Part shown: positions 54,465 through 63,527 of the stretch, piece after piece
Numbering within the stretch: the first letter of the stretch is position 1
Layout: every line of letters begins with the position of its first letter
DNA from: Kocuria sp. p3-SID1428
GTDB lineage: Bacteria; Actinomycetota; Actinomycetes; Actinomycetales; Micrococcaceae
Length of the DNA: 64,000 bases
Assembly (NCBI RefSeq): GCF_025149945.1
Contig: NZ_JALXVH010000003.1
Coordinates: 1 to 64,000 of the forward strand
Direction: 5' to 3'
Notes under the pieces: model-generated
What the model saw: the letters and a program-made list of their open reading frames with translations, nothing else
The model's database searches: none
What the model was told of the DNA's origin: nothing
Made by a program: the position numbers and the translations under genes

Positions 54465-55397
54465 TCAGAAGTAGCCGTCCTTCTTGCGATCCTCCATGGC
54501 GGCCTCAGAGATGCGGTCATCGGCCCGGGTGGCGCCGCGCTCGGTCAGCGTGGAGACGCCCACCTCCGCGACGACGTCGGACACGGTGGCGGCCTGGGAG
54601 ACCACCGCTCCGGTGCAGGACATGTCGCCCACCGTCCGGTAACGGACCTGCTTCGCCTCGATGTGCTCGCCCTTGCGCGGCTGGGACACGGGGGTCACCG
54701 ACATCCACATGCCGTCGCGCTGGAAGACCTCGCGCTCGTGGGCGAAGTAGATCGGGGGCAGGTCGATGTGCTCGCGCTCGATGTAGCGCCAGATGTCCAG
54801 CTCGGTCCAGTTGGAGATCGGGAAGGCCCGCACGTGCTGGCCCGCCGTGTGGCGCCCGTTGTACAGGTTCCACAGCTCGGGGCGCTGGTTGCGCGGATCC
54901 CACTGCCCGAACTCATCGCGCAGGGACAGGATGCGTTCCTTGGCCCGGGCCTTGTCCTCGTCGCGGCGCCCGCCGCCGAACACGGCGTCGAAGCGGTTGT
55001 CGGCGATCGCATCCAGCAGCGGGGTGGTCTGCAGCGGGTTGCGGGTGCCGTCGGCGCGCTCGGTGAGGCGGCCGTCGTCGATGTAGTCCTGGACGGAGGC
55101 CACGACCAGGCGAAGCCCCAGCCGCTCGACCGTGCGGTCGCGGAAGGAGAGGACCTCCGGGAAGTTGTGCCCGGTGTCCACGTGCAGCACCGGGAACGGT
55201 ATCGCCGCCGGCCAGAACGCCTTGGCCGCCAGGTGCAGCATGACCACGGAGTCCTTGCCGCCGGAGAACAGCATGGCGGGGCGGTCGAACTCGGCGACGA
55301 CTTCGCGGATGATGTGGATGGCCTCGGACTCGAGGGCGTCCAGGGCGGACTGCTCGCCCGTGGCGGACACGGCGGCAGACGCGGCGGTCTCTGTCAT
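54465..55397 (-). CDS. cysD: Sulfate adenylyltransferase subunit 2
   Basis: ATP sulfurylase catalytic subunit of 310 aa. The PP-loop MLFSGGKDSVVMLHLA (around residues 41-56), VLHVDTGHNFPEVLSFRD, FGGGRRDEDKARAKERI, FPISNWTELDIWRYI and the C-terminal ERGATRADDR match the CysD family. ATG 55397 begins 59 nt after cysH. Works with CysN to activate sulfate. Confidence 0.95.
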   Translation of the reverse strand: MTETAASAAVSATGEQSALDALESEAIHIIREVVAEFDRPAMLFSGGKDSVVMLHLAAKAFWPAAIPFPVLHVDTGHNFPEVLSFRDRTVERLGLRLVVASVQDYIDDGRLTERADGTRNPLQTTPLLDAIADNRFDAVFGGGRRDEDKARAKERILSLRDEFGQWDPRNQRPELWNLYNGRHTAGQHVRAFPISNWTELDIWRYIEREHIDLPPIYFAHEREVFQRDGMWMSVTPVSQPRKGEHIEAKQVRYRTVGDMSCTGAVVSQAATVSDVVAEVGVSTLTERGATRADDRISEAAMEDRKKDGYF

Positions 55398-55456
55398 GGG
55401 GTCTCGCTCTCCTGAAGGTGCTGTGGTCTCGCGGTGCGGGCGACCCCGCAGGGGCA

Positions 55457-56218
55457 TCAGAGGTGGATGCCGCACTCGATCTTGTCGCTGCCGGACCAGC
55501 GCCCGGCGCGGGGGTCCTCGCCCGGAGCGACCTTGCGGGTGCAGGGCGCGCAGCCGATCGAGAGGTAGCCCTCGGACAGCAGGGGGTTCACGGGCAGGCC
55601 GTGCGAGTCCGAGTGCTCCACGAGGTCGTCCAGCGACCAGCGGACCATGGGGTTGACCTTGACCAGCTTGTGGGTCTCGTCGAAGGACACGAGCGGGGCG
55701 TCGGTGCGCGTGGGCGACTCGTCGCGGCGCACGCCGGTGAACCAGACCTCGTAGTCCTGCAGGGACTCGGCCAGCGGCTCCACCTTGCGCATGGCGCAGC
55801 AGGCCGTGGGGTTCGTGCGGAACAGGTCCTTGCCGTGCTGCTCGTCCTGCTGGGCGACCGTCAGCTTGGGCATCACGTCGATCACGTTGATGTCGAGCAT
55901 GGCCTTGGCGGCCTCCTTGGTGCCCTCCGTCTCCGGGAAGTGGTAGCCGGTCTCCAGGAAGAGCACGTCCACGTTCGGGATCTGCTCAGCCACCAGGGCC
56001 GGCAGCACCAGGTCCGCCATGGAGCAGGCCACGGCCACGCGGGCGTGCGGGAAGGTCTCGGCCACCCAGCGGATCGCGGCCGTGTGATCGGCCTCGCCCT
56101 GGGCCGGGACGTGGCCCTCGGAATCGAGCTCGGCACCCAGCTGGCGAGCGCCCGCGGCGGCCAGCTCGCGCAGCTCGTCCTCGCTGCGCATCGTCTTCTC
56201 AGCGGTTCCAGCGGTCAT
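55457..56218 (-). CDS. cysH: Phosphoadenylyl-/adenylyl-sulfate reductase, iron-sulfur type
   Basis: Thioredoxin-dependent reductase giving sulfite, 253 aa. C140-C141, C223 and C226 form the CC...CxxC set of the [4Fe-4S] APS-reductase subtype, and C249 in the terminal ECGIHL is the catalytic cysteine. Since no cysC lies in the window and the cluster ligands are present, APS is the likely substrate. ATG 56218 overlaps the cysI stop by 4 nt. Confidence 0.94.
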   Translation of the reverse strand: MTAGTAEKTMRSEDELRELAAAGARQLGAELDSEGHVPAQGEADHTAAIRWVAETFPHARVAVACSMADLVLPALVAEQIPNVDVLFLETGYHFPETEGTKEAAKAMLDINVIDVMPKLTVAQQDEQHGKDLFRTNPTACCAMRKVEPLAESLQDYEVWFTGVRRDESPTRTDAPLVSFDETHKLVKVNPMVRWSLDDLVEHSDSHGLPVNPLLSEGYLSIGCAPCTRKVAPGEDPRAGRWSGSDKIECGIHL

Positions 56219-57921
56219 TTCAGATCGTCCTCCTCAGCGCGCGTGCTCCATGCGGCAAAGCTCTCGCCCGCCTCCCTCTGTTCTGCGAAGCGGCGGGTCA
56301 GCCGCTCCACGTATTCGGGCAGCTCGTCCTGGAAGACCTTGAGCCCGCGCACGGTGCGACCCAGATTGGCCTCGCCGCCGTGCTCCGAGCTGGTCAGCCC
56401 GCCGCCCAGGTGCACCTGGTAGCCGGGCTTGGGATCGCCGTCCTCGGTCGGCAGCAGCTGGCCCTTGAGCCCGATGTCCGCGACCTGGATGCGCGCGCAC
56501 GAGTTGGGGCAGCCGTTGATGTGCAGGGAGATCGGCACGTCCAGCTCGAGGTCCTCGAGACGGCGCTCGAGCTCATCGATGGTGTCCGAGGCGACCTGCT
56601 TGGTCTCCACGATCGCCAGCTTGCAGAACTCGATGCCCGTGCAGGCCATGGTCGAGCGGCGGAACGGCGACGGCTTGACCTTGAGGTCGATCTCGTCGAG
56701 GGCCTGGATCGCGGCGTCGACGTCGTCGTCGGCGATGTCCAGCAGGACGATCTTCTGCTGCGGGGTCAGGCGCACCCGGTCCGAGCCGAAGCGCTCCATG
56801 ATCTCGGCCAGCGCGGCGAGCTTCTCCCCCGGCATGCGGCCCACTCGCGGGGCCGCGCCCAGGTAGTTGAGGCCGTCCTTCTGCCGGTGCACGCCGATGT
56901 GGTCCGAGGGGCCGGTGGGCGCGGCAGGGGCGGGGCCGTCGGCCAGGGCGTAGCCGAGGTACTCCTGCTCCAGCACTTCGCGCATCTTCTGCGGCCCCCA
57001 GTCCTTCATGAGGAACTTCATGCGGGCCCGGTTGCGCAGGCGACGGTAGCCGTAGTCGCGGAAGATCGAGGTGATCCCGCGCCAGACGTCGAGAACCTGG
57101 TCCTCCTGCACGAACACACCCAGACGCTGGCCGAGGTACGGCTGCACCGACAGCGCGCCGGCGACCCACAGGTCGTAGCCGGGGCCGAGCTCGGGGTGCA
57201 CGACGCCCACGAACGAGCAGTCGTTGATCTCGTGGGCCACGTCCAGCGACGGGTGCCCGGTGACCGCGGTCTTGTACTTGCGCGGCAGGTTGGAGAACTC
57301 GAGGGTGCGCACCTCGTCCTTCAGCGCCTCGATCGCGGGCGTGGGGTCGAGGATCTCGTCGGCGGCCGCACCGGCCACCGGGGAGCCCAGGATCACGCGG
57401 GGGACGTCGCCGCAGGCCGAGACGGTGTCGAGACCGACCTCGTCCAGGCGCCGCCAGATCTCGGGGACGTCCTCCACGCGGATCCAGTGGTACTGGATGT
57501 TCTGGCGGTCCGTGATGTCCGAGGTGCCCCGGGCGAAGACCTGCGAGATCTCGGCCAGGCAGCGCAGCTGGGCCCGGGACATGGCCCCGCCGTCCAGGCG
57601 CACGCGCATCATGAAGTACTCGTCCTCGATCTCCGCGTCCGACAGCGCGCCGGTGCGGCCGCCGTCGATCCCGGGGCGGCGCTGGGTGTACAGCCCCCAC
57701 CACCGGAAGCGTCCGTGCAGATCATCGGGGTCGATCGAGGCGAAGCCCTCCTTCGAGTACTTCTGCTCGATCCGGGCGCGCACGGCGAAGCCGTCGTCGG
57801 CGGCCTTGAACTCCTCGTTGTGGTTCAGGGGCTCGCGGCCGTCGACCGCCCACTGCCCCTCCGGCTTGGGCTTGCGTGCGCGCGCAGGGCGCGAGGTGGT
57901 CTCGCTCGTCATGCCGACCAT
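56215..57921 (-). CDS. cysI: Ferredoxin-dependent assimilatory sulfite reductase
   Basis: Siroheme/[4Fe-4S] enzyme reducing sulfite to sulfide, 568 aa, single-subunit ferredoxin type. DITDRQNIQYHWIRVEDVPEIW and GDVPRVILGSP occur in the first half. Siroheme-cluster cysteines are in TMACTGIEFCKLAI (C-x5-C) and NGCPNSCARIQVAD (C-x3-C). The start is ATG 57921 or 57912; no clear Shine-Dalgarno sequence precedes either. It heads the operon, with overlapping cysH downstream and its own probable ferredoxin reductase at the far end. Confidence 0.93.
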   Translation of the reverse strand: MVGMTSETTSRPARARKPKPEGQWAVDGREPLNHNEEFKAADDGFAVRARIEQKYSKEGFASIDPDDLHGRFRWWGLYTQRRPGIDGGRTGALSDAEIEDEYFMMRVRLDGGAMSRAQLRCLAEISQVFARGTSDITDRQNIQYHWIRVEDVPEIWRRLDEVGLDTVSACGDVPRVILGSPVAGAAADEILDPTPAIEALKDEVRTLEFSNLPRKYKTAVTGHPSLDVAHEINDCSFVGVVHPELGPGYDLWVAGALSVQPYLGQRLGVFVQEDQVLDVWRGITSIFRDYGYRRLRNRARMKFLMKDWGPQKMREVLEQEYLGYALADGPAPAAPTGPSDHIGVHRQKDGLNYLGAAPRVGRMPGEKLAALAEIMERFGSDRVRLTPQQKIVLLDIADDDVDAAIQALDEIDLKVKPSPFRRSTMACTGIEFCKLAIVETKQVASDTIDELERRLEDLELDVPISLHINGCPNSCARIQVADIGLKGQLLPTEDGDPKPGYQVHLGGGLTSSEHGGEANLGRTVRGLKVFQDELPEYVERLTRRFAEQREAGESFAAWSTRAEEDDLK

Positions 57922-57973
57922 GGAACGACGACGGGGGCCGCCGCGTCACATGCGAGGTCACCCGGCGTCATCA

Positions 57974-57997
57974 TTGACTTCTCAGGCTTGACTAAGT
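57974..57997 (-). promoter_or_regulatory. Repeated AGTCAA motif and candidate -10 upstream of cysI
   Basis: On the minus strand AGTCAA occurs twice (57988-57993 and 57974-57979), just downstream of a candidate -10 TAACTT that overlaps the 3' end of the glycosyltransferase gene. It may be a sulfur-regulator site; no regulator is encoded nearby. Confidence 0.3.
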
Positions 57998-59320
57998 TAT
58001 TGGCCCGGCTCTTGCGTCATCCCGGAAGACGTCCTCGAGCCGCGTGCCCGCCTGGAGCAGCGGCCAGCAGCGGATCAGGCGCAGCATCTGCTCCTCCGCG
58101 CCGACGGCCTCCCCGGGATCCCGGCCGCGCAGTCCCAGGGCGGTGCGAGCAGCGACCCGGACGGGGACGATCCGCGCGAGCACCTGGCCGCCGCCCGTGA
58201 CCACCAGCGCGGGCGCATCGTGGGCCGCCGCCTGCTCGCAGGCCTCCTGCAGACCGCCCGGCGGGATGCGGCAGGCGCGCACCAGCTCGACCTCGAAGCG
58301 CGGGCGGACACGGGCGGCGCCCCCCGGCCCGCCGACGGAGGGAGCGGGCCTCCCCAGCTGCACCCGCGGATCGGCAGCCAGCATCTCCTCCAGCTCCTTT
58401 GCCATGTCCCCGGACCCGCCCGGGAGCCGCACGTGGACATCGCCGGATCCCAGCAGATCCCGCACCGCGAGTGCGGCCGTGCCCGTGCGCAGGTGCTCCT
58501 CCCTCTGCGCAGCATCGCCCCAGGTGACCAGGATGTCCGCCACGGCATGCACCATCCCCGAGGGCCGGGCGATCGGATGGGTGATCCGCGAGGCCAGGCG
58601 CAGGCTCTCGCGGTTCTTCTGCAGCACGGCCGCCGACGGATCGGCTTCCGAGCGCCCGCCCCAGTCGGCCCCGCGGTGCACCGCGCGCGCCGCCGGGGCA
58701 TGCAGCAGCTCGCAGCCGCCCAGCACGGCCTGCCAGCCCAGCTCCCAGTCCTCCCCGCCGTAGCCGACCATCGCGGCGTCGAACCCCCCGAGGCGCTCGA
58801 AGGTCGAGCGGCGGCAGGAGAGCACCGCGGAGATCACGTAGCGGAAGTGGGAGTCGTCGTGGCGGCGCAGATGATCTGTCTGCGCCCACGCCCGGGCCAG
58901 CCACTGCGGCTCGCCCAGATCACGCGGCGGCTGCGCGGTGTCGTCCACATGGACCCTGGTCCCTACGACGAGGGCGTGGGGATGCTCGCGCAGGGCCTCC
59001 TCGACGGCGGCGAGGTAGCCCGGCTCGGGCACGGTGTCGCCATCGAGGAAGACCAGGATCCCGCCGCGGCAGTGCCCGGCCCCCAGGTTCCGCGCCGCCG
59101 CCGCTCGGAACCCGCGGTCCTCCTGGCGGACCACGCGCACCCCGGCGGGGACCCGGGGCGGGCACGCGGAGCCGTCATCGGCCACGACGATCTCCAGCGC
59201 CTGCACCGGCTCCTGCGCCCGCAGCCCCGCGAGCACAGCGTCCAGGCCCTCCTGGTCCTCGAAGTACGGGATCACCACGGAGATCCCGCCGCTGTCGGCC
59301 CCAGCGGACGCGAGCGTCAT
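57992..59320 (-). CDS. GT2 family glycosyltransferase
   Basis: Glycosyltransferase of 442 aa. The N-terminal GT-A domain has ISVVIPYFEDQEGL, VVADDGS, RNLGAG and the metal-binding LDGDTV. A galactosyltransferase-type acceptor segment GYGGEDWELGWQ follows, as in chondroitin-polymerase-like GT2/GT7C enzymes. A C-terminal region of about 180 residues is of unknown fold. ATG 59320 overlaps the preceding stop by 4 nt. A longer upstream frame is shadow and was rejected. Last gene of a minus-strand trio; probably surface polysaccharide. Confidence 0.82.
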   Translation of the reverse strand: MTLASAGADSGGISVVIPYFEDQEGLDAVLAGLRAQEPVQALEIVVADDGSACPPRVPAGVRVVRQEDRGFRAAAARNLGAGHCRGGILVFLDGDTVPEPGYLAAVEEALREHPHALVVGTRVHVDDTAQPPRDLGEPQWLARAWAQTDHLRRHDDSHFRYVISAVLSCRRSTFERLGGFDAAMVGYGGEDWELGWQAVLGGCELLHAPAARAVHRGADWGGRSEADPSAAVLQKNRESLRLASRITHPIARPSGMVHAVADILVTWGDAAQREEHLRTGTAALAVRDLLGSGDVHVRLPGGSGDMAKELEEMLAADPRVQLGRPAPSVGGPGGAARVRPRFEVELVRACRIPPGGLQEACEQAAAHDAPALVVTGGGQVLARIVPVRVAARTALGLRGRDPGEAVGAEEQMLRLIRCWPLLQAGTRLEDVFRDDARAGPIT

Positions 59321-60342
59321 CGCAGCAGCTCCTTCCACGCATCCGCATAGGCCTCGGCGACCTGCGCCCAGCCCCACCGCGGCAGCGGGCGATCGGCCCG
59401 GGTCCGCCGCGGCTCGGCCAGCAGCTCGCCCACCGCGGTCCCCAGCTCCTCGCGCCGACGACGCAGCACGGCGCCGGGCCAGCGCTCGTCGATCTCGCGC
59501 ATGTACGGGCCGTCCACCACGAGCGGCCGGCGCCCGTGGGCGATCCACGTGTTGAGCGAGCCCGAGGCGGAGACGTGCAGGTGCGGGCACACGGGGACGT
59601 CGACCGCCTCCAGCTGCCCCGCCAGCTCGGGCTCGGGGACGTAGCCCGTGAGCTCGAAGCGCACCCCGCGCGCCGCGGCGCGCTTCCGCAGCACCTGGAC
59701 GTCGGCGTCGTGGCCCGCAGCACTCGCCCCGATCGCGCGCACCAGGGTCCCCCGCGGCACGGAGTCGATCACATCCTCGATGCCCTTGCCGGGATGCACG
59801 AAGCCCAGAACCCCCACGACCGCGCCATCGCCGGCGGCCGCGGGGCACTCGACGGGCAGAGCCTCCTCGAGGGGCAGCGGCACCGCGCGCACGGCGGTGC
59901 TCGCCCCGCCGTCGGGCCCCTCGCCGGCCAGCGCGCGCAGGGCCGCAGCCTCGTGCTCGGAGTGGGCGATCACCAGATCGGCGCCGCGCACCAGGCGGGC
60001 GAAGGCCGTGCGGCGGCGAGCGAACCTCTGCGCCCCCTCCTCCGGCTGCGGCACGTCGTGGGGGCCCACGCTCAGCAGGCCGCGGCCGCGCAGCCGCAGC
60101 ACGGCCTCGACCGCGCAGTCCGCATCGGCGCCGAACAGGGCGTCGGTGAAGCTGACGTGCAGCAGCGCCTGAGCGGACGGCTCCGCGACGGGCAGCTCGA
60201 CGGTCCGTCGCACGAGCCGGTGGTCGAACCCGCCGACCCCGGCCTCCCGCGCGGCGTGGAACAGACCCAGCCCGTGCCGGACCACCCCGTGGCTCTCGGG
60301 GCCCACGACCAGATGGCTGATCACCGATGCCCGGCGGCTCAC
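59317..60342 (-). CDS. GT4-like glycosyltransferase
   Basis: Protein of 341 aa with a GT-B-like layout. The N-terminus SHLVVGPESHGVVRHGLGLFHA matches donor-acceptor sites of GT4 enzymes, and ADLVIAHSEHEAAALRAL, GVLGFVHPGKGIEDVIDSV and LTGYVPEPELAGQLEAVDVPVCPHLHVSASGSLNTWIAHGRRPLV fit the Rossmann-like donor domain. Overlaps wcbI upstream and the GT2 downstream by 4 nt each. Nucleotide-sugar and linkage are unknown. Confidence 0.75.
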   Translation of the reverse strand: MSRRASVISHLVVGPESHGVVRHGLGLFHAAREAGVGGFDHRLVRRTVELPVAEPSAQALLHVSFTDALFGADADCAVEAVLRLRGRGLLSVGPHDVPQPEEGAQRFARRRTAFARLVRGADLVIAHSEHEAAALRALAGEGPDGGASTAVRAVPLPLEEALPVECPAAAGDGAVVGVLGFVHPGKGIEDVIDSVPRGTLVRAIGASAAGHDADVQVLRKRAAARGVRFELTGYVPEPELAGQLEAVDVPVCPHLHVSASGSLNTWIAHGRRPLVVDGPYMREIDERWPGAVLRRRREELGTAVGELLAEPRRTRADRPLPRWGWAQVAEAYADAWKELLR

Positions 60343-61337
60343 GGCAGCAGCCCCAGCATGGTCATGCGCTGCCCGTGCCGGGCCAGGGCGCGCTCGATCA
60401 GCCGCGGCCTGGCCCGGCAGAAGGCGAGCTGCTCCCGGGCGATCCCGGCCTCATCGAGCTCCCGGGCGTCCCGGCCTGTGCCCAGCCGCCATCCGCTCGT
60501 GCGCGCGTCGGGGCGCAGGACAGCCCCGAGCGCCCTCGCGTGCGTCGGATCCACGGGGGCCTCCACCGAACGCAGCAGCTCGCGCCCGGGATCGGCGACG
60601 CCATCCGGGTCCGGGGCGAAGCCCAGCCCCCGGCCCAGCTCCTCCAGCACCCGCTGGGCCAGGATGCGCAGCGTCGCGTTGTCGGGGTGGTTGATGGTGT
60701 GCCAGTGCGGGCGGGCCTCGAGCGCATCCGACATGACGACCGTGCCATGGGCCTGCTCGCGTGCTCGCAGCTGCCCCACGGATTCGGCATGCAGGGCCTC
60801 CAGCGCCTCGGCCTCCAGCCGCGGGGCGTTCGGCGGCAGGGCGTCGGGCCTGAGGCCCGCGCCCGCCCGCGAGGCCTGCGCGATCGTGCGCAGATCCGAG
60901 TACGGCACCGCGGGCGGATCCAGCGAGCTGTCCTCCGGGTCCCGGACGATGACCTGGAACGGGTGCAGCCCGGCATAGCGCAGCACCGGGATGCGCAGCC
61001 GCAGGGACGACGACGGCAGCAGCGCCTCGAGCTGGCGCGTGCCGGAGGGCAGGCCGCGGTAGTCGTCGCGCACCGGCTGCATCACGAGCGCGTCGGTCCG
61101 GGCCATGAGCCGGGCGGCCGCCTCCGCATCACGGGTGCCCCACTCGAAGACCGGCGGGACGCGCACGGAGCGCAGGCCGGGATCGGCATCCAGCAGCACG
61201 CGCAGAGACTCCGCCTGGCAGTTGCCGATCACGACCACGAGGGGCAGATCATCCGGGGCGGCGTCGTCCTGTCCGGCGCGCTCCGAGGCCTGTCCGTAGA
61301 AGTCCGCATAGTGCTTCGCGCGCCCGTGGTTGCTCAC
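60339..61337 (-). CDS. WcbI-family polysaccharide biosynthesis protein
   Basis: Protein of 332 aa resembling WcbI, a putative acetyltransferase of capsule loci. The diagnostic IGNCQAESL (GNCQ at 38-41) starts the domain, followed by VMQPVRDDYRG, PVLRYAGLHPFQV and a HPDNATLRILAQRVLEELG segment with the conserved NHPxN motif. GTG 61337 has no SD but a TATCAT box 6 nt upstream (leaderless pattern). Probably decorates or assembles a surface polysaccharide. Confidence 0.78.
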   Translation of the reverse strand: MSNHGRAKHYADFYGQASERAGQDDAAPDDLPLVVVIGNCQAESLRVLLDADPGLRSVRVPPVFEWGTRDAEAAARLMARTDALVMQPVRDDYRGLPSGTRQLEALLPSSSLRLRIPVLRYAGLHPFQVIVRDPEDSSLDPPAVPYSDLRTIAQASRAGAGLRPDALPPNAPRLEAEALEALHAESVGQLRAREQAHGTVVMSDALEARPHWHTINHPDNATLRILAQRVLEELGRGLGFAPDPDGVADPGRELLRSVEAPVDPTHARALGAVLRPDARTSGWRLGTGRDARELDEAGIAREQLAFCRARPRLIERALARHGQRMTMLGLLP

Positions 61338-61416
61338 CGTATGATGATAACGATACTTATGACCAGGGGCCCCGTGGGGTCTCTTCTGCGCGGAAGGCGG
61401 TGGAGGGCTGACAGCA
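61338..61416. promoter_or_regulatory. Compact divergent promoter of the glycosyltransferase cluster
   Basis: This 79-bp region has an AT-rich core (61341-61360). On the minus strand a TATCAT box (61344-61349) would start a leaderless wcbI mRNA. The plus-strand promoter must lie in the same core, with GGAGGG as the Shine-Dalgarno sequence for GTG 61417. Confidence 0.5.
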
Positions 61417-62481
61417 GTGCATCGTGCTGTGCAGGGGAGTCAGAGGCTGCGAGCAGCGCCGATCCCCGCCCATCACCCCTATGTGGACGCCGTGGAGCCG
61501 CTGGCCGACTGGGACGGATTCGAGCTCGTCGCACCCCCCGAGCTCGAGACAGCAGGACCGGGGACCTGGATCCCGCACCCGCTGCTCGAGGCGCAGCGCC
61601 TGGCCGAGGACGCCGATCGCGTGGATGTCCTGCACGTGCACTTCGGCTTCGAGCACCGCACCCCGCAGCAGATGCGCGAGCTCGTCGAGCAGTGCCGCGC
61701 CTCCGGGATCCGTCTGGTGCTCACCGTGCACGATCTGTCCCATCCGCATCTGCGCACCGCTCAGGAGCAGCGGGAGCACCTCGAGCGCCTGGCCGTGCTG
61801 ATCGAGGCAGCCGAGACCGTCATCACCCTCACCGGCTCGGCGGCCGAGGAGATCCACCGGCGATTCGGCCGCCGGGCGGAGGTCATCGCTCACCCCTGCG
61901 TCGTCGCGCCGCAGCGAGCGCGACGACTGCAGGAGCAGGTCCGCGAGCGCGGCGGGCCCTCGCTCGGGGTCGCCGTGTTCCTCAAGGACCTGCGGGCCAG
62001 CACCGTGCGGGAGCTGTCCTGGCACCGGGATCTGGCCGAGGGGCTCCGAGGGGTCGGCGCCCGACTCACCGTCTTCCTGGACGAGCGCGCAGCCGGCACC
62101 GAGCTGGGCCGCGGCCTGAGCGGCATCCAGGGCCTGGAGCTCGTGGTGCATCGGCGGATGGACGACGAGCGCCTGTTCACGCAGGTGGCCGAGTGCGCCG
62201 TCGTCGTCCTCCCCTACCTTCGCGGGACCCACTCCGGGTGGCTGGAGATGTGCCGGGACCTGGGCGTCGTGGTCGTGGCCCCGGACTGCGGGCACTTCGC
62301 GGATCAGGCCGACCAGCCGGGCGCGGTGCTCTCCTGCCGCACGGGCGACGGCCGCGATGCCGCCCGTGCGGCCGCACAGGCTCTGGGCGTCGCACCCCTG
62401 CCATGGGCCGGCGACCGCGCCGCCCAGGCCGAGCGCATCGCGCTGCGGCACCGCGAGCTGCTTGCCGAGGCAGGATCATGA
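61417..62481 (+). CDS. Glycosyltransferase family 1/4-like protein
   Basis: Protein of 354 aa. PHPLLEAQRLAEDADRVDVLHVHFGFEHRTP and VLTVHDLSHPHL, then SAAEEIHRRFGRRAEVIAHPCV, are typical of the GT-B N-terminal and linker region. The C-terminal half keeps HRRMDDERLFTQVAECAVVVLPYLRGTHSGWLEMCRDLGVVVVAPDCGHFADQ, the donor site. GTG 61417 was chosen with GGAGGG upstream. Overlaps the next gene by 4 nt (ATGA). Confidence 0.75.
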   Translation: MHRAVQGSQRLRAAPIPAHHPYVDAVEPLADWDGFELVAPPELETAGPGTWIPHPLLEAQRLAEDADRVDVLHVHFGFEHRTPQQMRELVEQCRASGIRLVLTVHDLSHPHLRTAQEQREHLERLAVLIEAAETVITLTGSAAEEIHRRFGRRAEVIAHPCVVAPQRARRLQEQVRERGGPSLGVAVFLKDLRASTVRELSWHRDLAEGLRGVGARLTVFLDERAAGTELGRGLSGIQGLELVVHRRMDDERLFTQVAECAVVVLPYLRGTHSGWLEMCRDLGVVVVAPDCGHFADQADQPGAVLSCRTGDGRDAARAAAQALGVAPLPWAGDRAAQAERIALRHRELLAEAGS

Positions 62482-63527
62482 GGATCGCCGTGATCGGCCC
62501 GTCGCGCATGCCGATCGCCCCGCCCTTCGGCGGAGGGCTCGAGGTCTTCGTCCAGCGCATGGTCGAGGGGCTGCGCTGTCGCGGGCTCGACGTCGACCTG
62601 TTCGCAGCCGCAGGCTCCCAGGGGCATCGCCGCGATCTGGAGTTCCCCGGCGTCGACTGGAGCGGGCACGAGCACGGCGCCCGCGACGACCGCTATCCGC
62701 CCGGCGCCCGGGAGTCCGAGACCGCCGCCTTCGCCCGCGTCTGCCGGCATCTGGAGCGCTCCGACTACGACCTGGTGCACAACAACAGCGTGCACCCCTC
62801 CATCCTGGAGCTGGGCCCCGCCCGTCGCCCGCCGATGGTCACGACCCTGCACACCCCGCCCCAGGACGACATGCAGGGCGTGCTCGGCCGGGTTGCGGGC
62901 GCCTCCGAGAGGTTCTGCGCGGTCAGCCGGTTCACGGCCTGCCAGTGGTCGCTGCCGCGCGCCGCGGAGGTGATCCACAACGGCGTGCAGACGGACCAGT
63001 GGCGCCCGGGCCCCGGCGGCGGAGGGGCGGTCTGGTTCGGGCGCCTGACCCGGGAGAAGGCCCCCCACCTTGCCATCGAGGCCTGCCGCCGGCTCGGGAT
63101 GCCGCTGACCCTGATCGGGCGCTGCGCGGATCCGACCTACTTCTCCCAGCGGATCGCCGCACATCTGGGGGATCAGGTGCGCTGGCTCGGGGCCATGGCT
63201 CCGGAGCAGATCATGGACGAGGTCGGGCGGGCCTCGCTGGCCCTGGCCACGCCGCAGTGGGATGAGCCGTTCGGGCTCGTGCTGATCGAGGCGATGTCCT
63301 GCGGCACTCCCGTGGCCGCGTTCAGCCGCGGGGGCATCCCCGAGATCCTGCGCACCGTGCCCGAGCACCTGGCCCGGCCCGACGACGTCGACGACCTCGT
63401 GCGCGCGGCCCGCGCAGCCCTGCACCAGCCGCGCGCCGAGGCCCGGGCCATCGCGGTCGAGCGCTTCGACCTGAAGGTGATGATCGATCGGTACCTGTCC
63501 CTGTTCGAGGAGGTGATCGCGACGTGA
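62478..63527 (+). CDS. GT4 family glycosyltransferase
   Basis: Retaining glycosyltransferase of 349 aa, full GT4 pattern: MRIAVIGPSRMPIAPPFGGGLEVFVQRMVEGL, DLVHNNSVH, VVTTLHTP-like, AVSRFTACQW, VIHNGVQTDQWRPG, VWFGRLTREKAPHLAIEA, and EPFGLVLIEAMSCGTPVAAFSRGGIPEI with the ExFGxxxxE pair. It resembles sucrose-phosphate/mannosyltransferase relatives, so the sugar is unclear. ATG 62478 overlaps the previous stop; its stop overlaps the next GTG. Confidence 0.88.
   Translation: MRIAVIGPSRMPIAPPFGGGLEVFVQRMVEGLRCRGLDVDLFAAAGSQGHRRDLEFPGVDWSGHEHGARDDRYPPGARESETAAFARVCRHLERSDYDLVHNNSVHPSILELGPARRPPMVTTLHTPPQDDMQGVLGRVAGASERFCAVSRFTACQWSLPRAAEVIHNGVQTDQWRPGPGGGGAVWFGRLTREKAPHLAIEACRRLGMPLTLIGRCADPTYFSQRIAAHLGDQVRWLGAMAPEQIMDEVGRASLALATPQWDEPFGLVLIEAMSCGTPVAAFSRGGIPEILRTVPEHLARPDDVDDLVRAARAALHQPRAEARAIAVERFDLKVMIDRYLSLFEEVIAT

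Noticed and set aside
57992..59848. A 618-codon frame extending the GT2 protein
   Set aside because: The extra N-terminal part is a shadow of the adjacent glycosyltransferase; homology and an ATGA overlap support ATG 59320.
60327..63527. A 1066-codon frame apparently fusing several glycosyltransferases
   Set aside because: Only the last 349 codons are a real GT4; the rest is antisense or out-of-frame to wcbI and the preceding glycosyltransferase.
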